IMG/VR virus record: IMGVR_UViG_3300031702_000006
Span: 1 to 57,627 of that record
Length of the DNA: 57,627 nt
Strand: one strand, 5' to 3'
Source of the DNA: a virus
Shown here: positions 56,942-57,627 of the stretch, piece by piece
Layout: each line of letters begins with the position of its first letter
Position numbering within the stretch: the stretch's first letter is position 1
Program-made: the position numbers and the translations under genes
The notes under the pieces: model-generated
What the model was told of the DNA's origin: nothing
Seen by the model: the letters and a program-made list of their open reading frames with translations, nothing else
Databases searched by the model: none

Positions 56942-57627
56942 CGTACAAAACTATATAAGGTACAAAGAGGATGTTAAAATATCTCAGCCTAATTTAAAAG
57001 ATCTTACTGGTTATACTAGAGACGAACTTATAGTTAAATTTCTACCTTTAGTAGAAAACATAGCACGTAAGTTTTCAACCACTCAGCAAGCATCTGGCGT
57101 GATGACTATAACAGATCTAATTCAAGAAGGCAGTGCTGGTTTAATAAAATCAGTAGACAAGCTAGACTATGATATGCTAGGCGAGTCAGAAGACAAAGAA
57201 AAAACTCTTAAATCTTTCTTTTCAAAGAGAATTAAAGGATCTATTAGAAGAGCTGTAGATACTAACAGAGGCGATATAAGAATACCAGAGCATAAGATGA
57301 ATGAGATTCGCAAGAATCCTAATGATGAAGCTATGGTAAGCATGTTCTTTAATAGTATATTCTTAAGTATAGACTCTAAGCCTTATGATGACGATGAAGA
57401 TTTAACGTATCAAGTTCCTGATAATTCAGAGCCATACAATATAGCTCTAATGAATTCGTATTTAAAAGGTTTAATGCAAAAGCATTTAAATAAAAACGAA
57501 TATGAAGTACTTAGATTATCTTATGGATTAGACTGTGATAAGCATTCGGCAAAAGAAATTGCGTTCCTTTTAAACATCAAAGGAGCAAGCGATTACGTAA
57601 GAATATCAGAGCTAAAGAAGCAAGCTG
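56928..57627 (+). CDS. Sigma-70 family RNA polymerase sigma factor (3' end cut by the window)
   Basis: At least 233 residues. Region 2 is visible at 37-118: LPLVENIARKFS, then ITDLIQEGSAGLIKSVDKLD, then FFSKRIKGSIRRAV. RGDIRIPEHKMNEIRK (114-129) fits the start of region 3. A long acidic linker (DDDEDLTYQVPDNSEPY) follows, and region 4 begins at about 187 (NKNEYEVLRLSYGLD, then SAKEIAFLLNIKGASDYVRI with the helix-turn-helix). The frame is open to the edge, so the C-terminus lies outside. It would redirect host RNA polymerase to phage promoters, possibly those of the bipartite element. No region 1.1 is present, as in small phage or alternative sigma factors. Confidence 0.85.
   Translation, partial: MKKYNVQNYIRYKEDVKISQPNLKDLTGYTRDELIVKFLPLVENIARKFSTTQQASGVMTITDLIQEGSAGLIKSVDKLDYDMLGESEDKEKTLKSFFSKRIKGSIRRAVDTNRGDIRIPEHKMNEIRKNPNDEAMVSMFFNSIFLSIDSKPYDDDEDLTYQVPDNSEPYNIALMNSYLKGLMQKHLNKNEYEVLRLSYGLDCDKHSAKEIAFLLNIKGASDYVRISELKKQA

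Overview
The window looks like most of the genome of a tailed phage with a short-tail, crAss-like virion that infects a member of the Bacteroidetes, probably a marine flavobacterium. The sequence is AT-rich throughout. The head and tail genes have the order and sequence character of crAss-like podoviruses and Cellulophaga podoviruses: small-terminase candidate, TerL, portal, scaffold-like protein, major capsid, two ring/connector proteins, muzzle-like protein and nozzle-like protein. Start codons are usually preceded by A-rich, G-poor leaders instead of strong Shine-Dalgarno sites, as in Bacteroidetes. The frames at both edges run out of the window, so the molecule continues on both sides. No DNA polymerase, primase or helicase is visible; they are probably outside.

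There are three transcription blocks. Block 1 (1-5136, plus strand) is a tightly packed nucleotide and DNA metabolism operon: two MazG-like proteins, a T7 endonuclease I-type resolvase, class I ribonucleotide reductase small and large subunits, and six small genes. It ends at two hairpin terminators (5152-5212) that face block 2. Block 2 (5240-50107, minus strand) is the late block. Read in its own direction it holds a 32-residue repeat protein, two large fibres (846 and 2140 residues, the second with an S74 self-cleaving chaperone domain), a phage GroEL then GroES, a run of small genes, a three-helix holin, a second GroES-like protein, the terminase-portal-capsid module, the connector and tail genes, three internal virion proteins (one of 2428 residues), and finally holin/spanin-like and M15 endolysin genes. 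Block 3 (50684-57627, plus strand) is an early-type block of about two dozen very small genes plus tRNA-Gly, tRNA-Gln, two odd tRNA-like structures, an ATP-dependent DNA ligase, a helix-turn-helix protein and a sigma-70 family factor cut by the window end.

The most unusual feature is in block 3: a bipartite 34-bp element occurs seven times between 50607 and 54785, always as a 16-bp half, an exactly 8-bp spacer and a GGATAAT-type half. Several copies overlap the 3' ends of genes in different reading frames. It looks like a dedicated promoter or processing signal, possibly linked to the phage sigma factor. Other points of interest are a phage chaperonin pair in reversed gene order, a hairpin repeat that overlaps the start codon of the HTH gene and recurs in the divergent intergenic region, and patches of C/G-ending codons in the catalytic parts of terL, nrdA and nrdB.

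All family assignments were made by eye from motifs and gene order. No database search was run.
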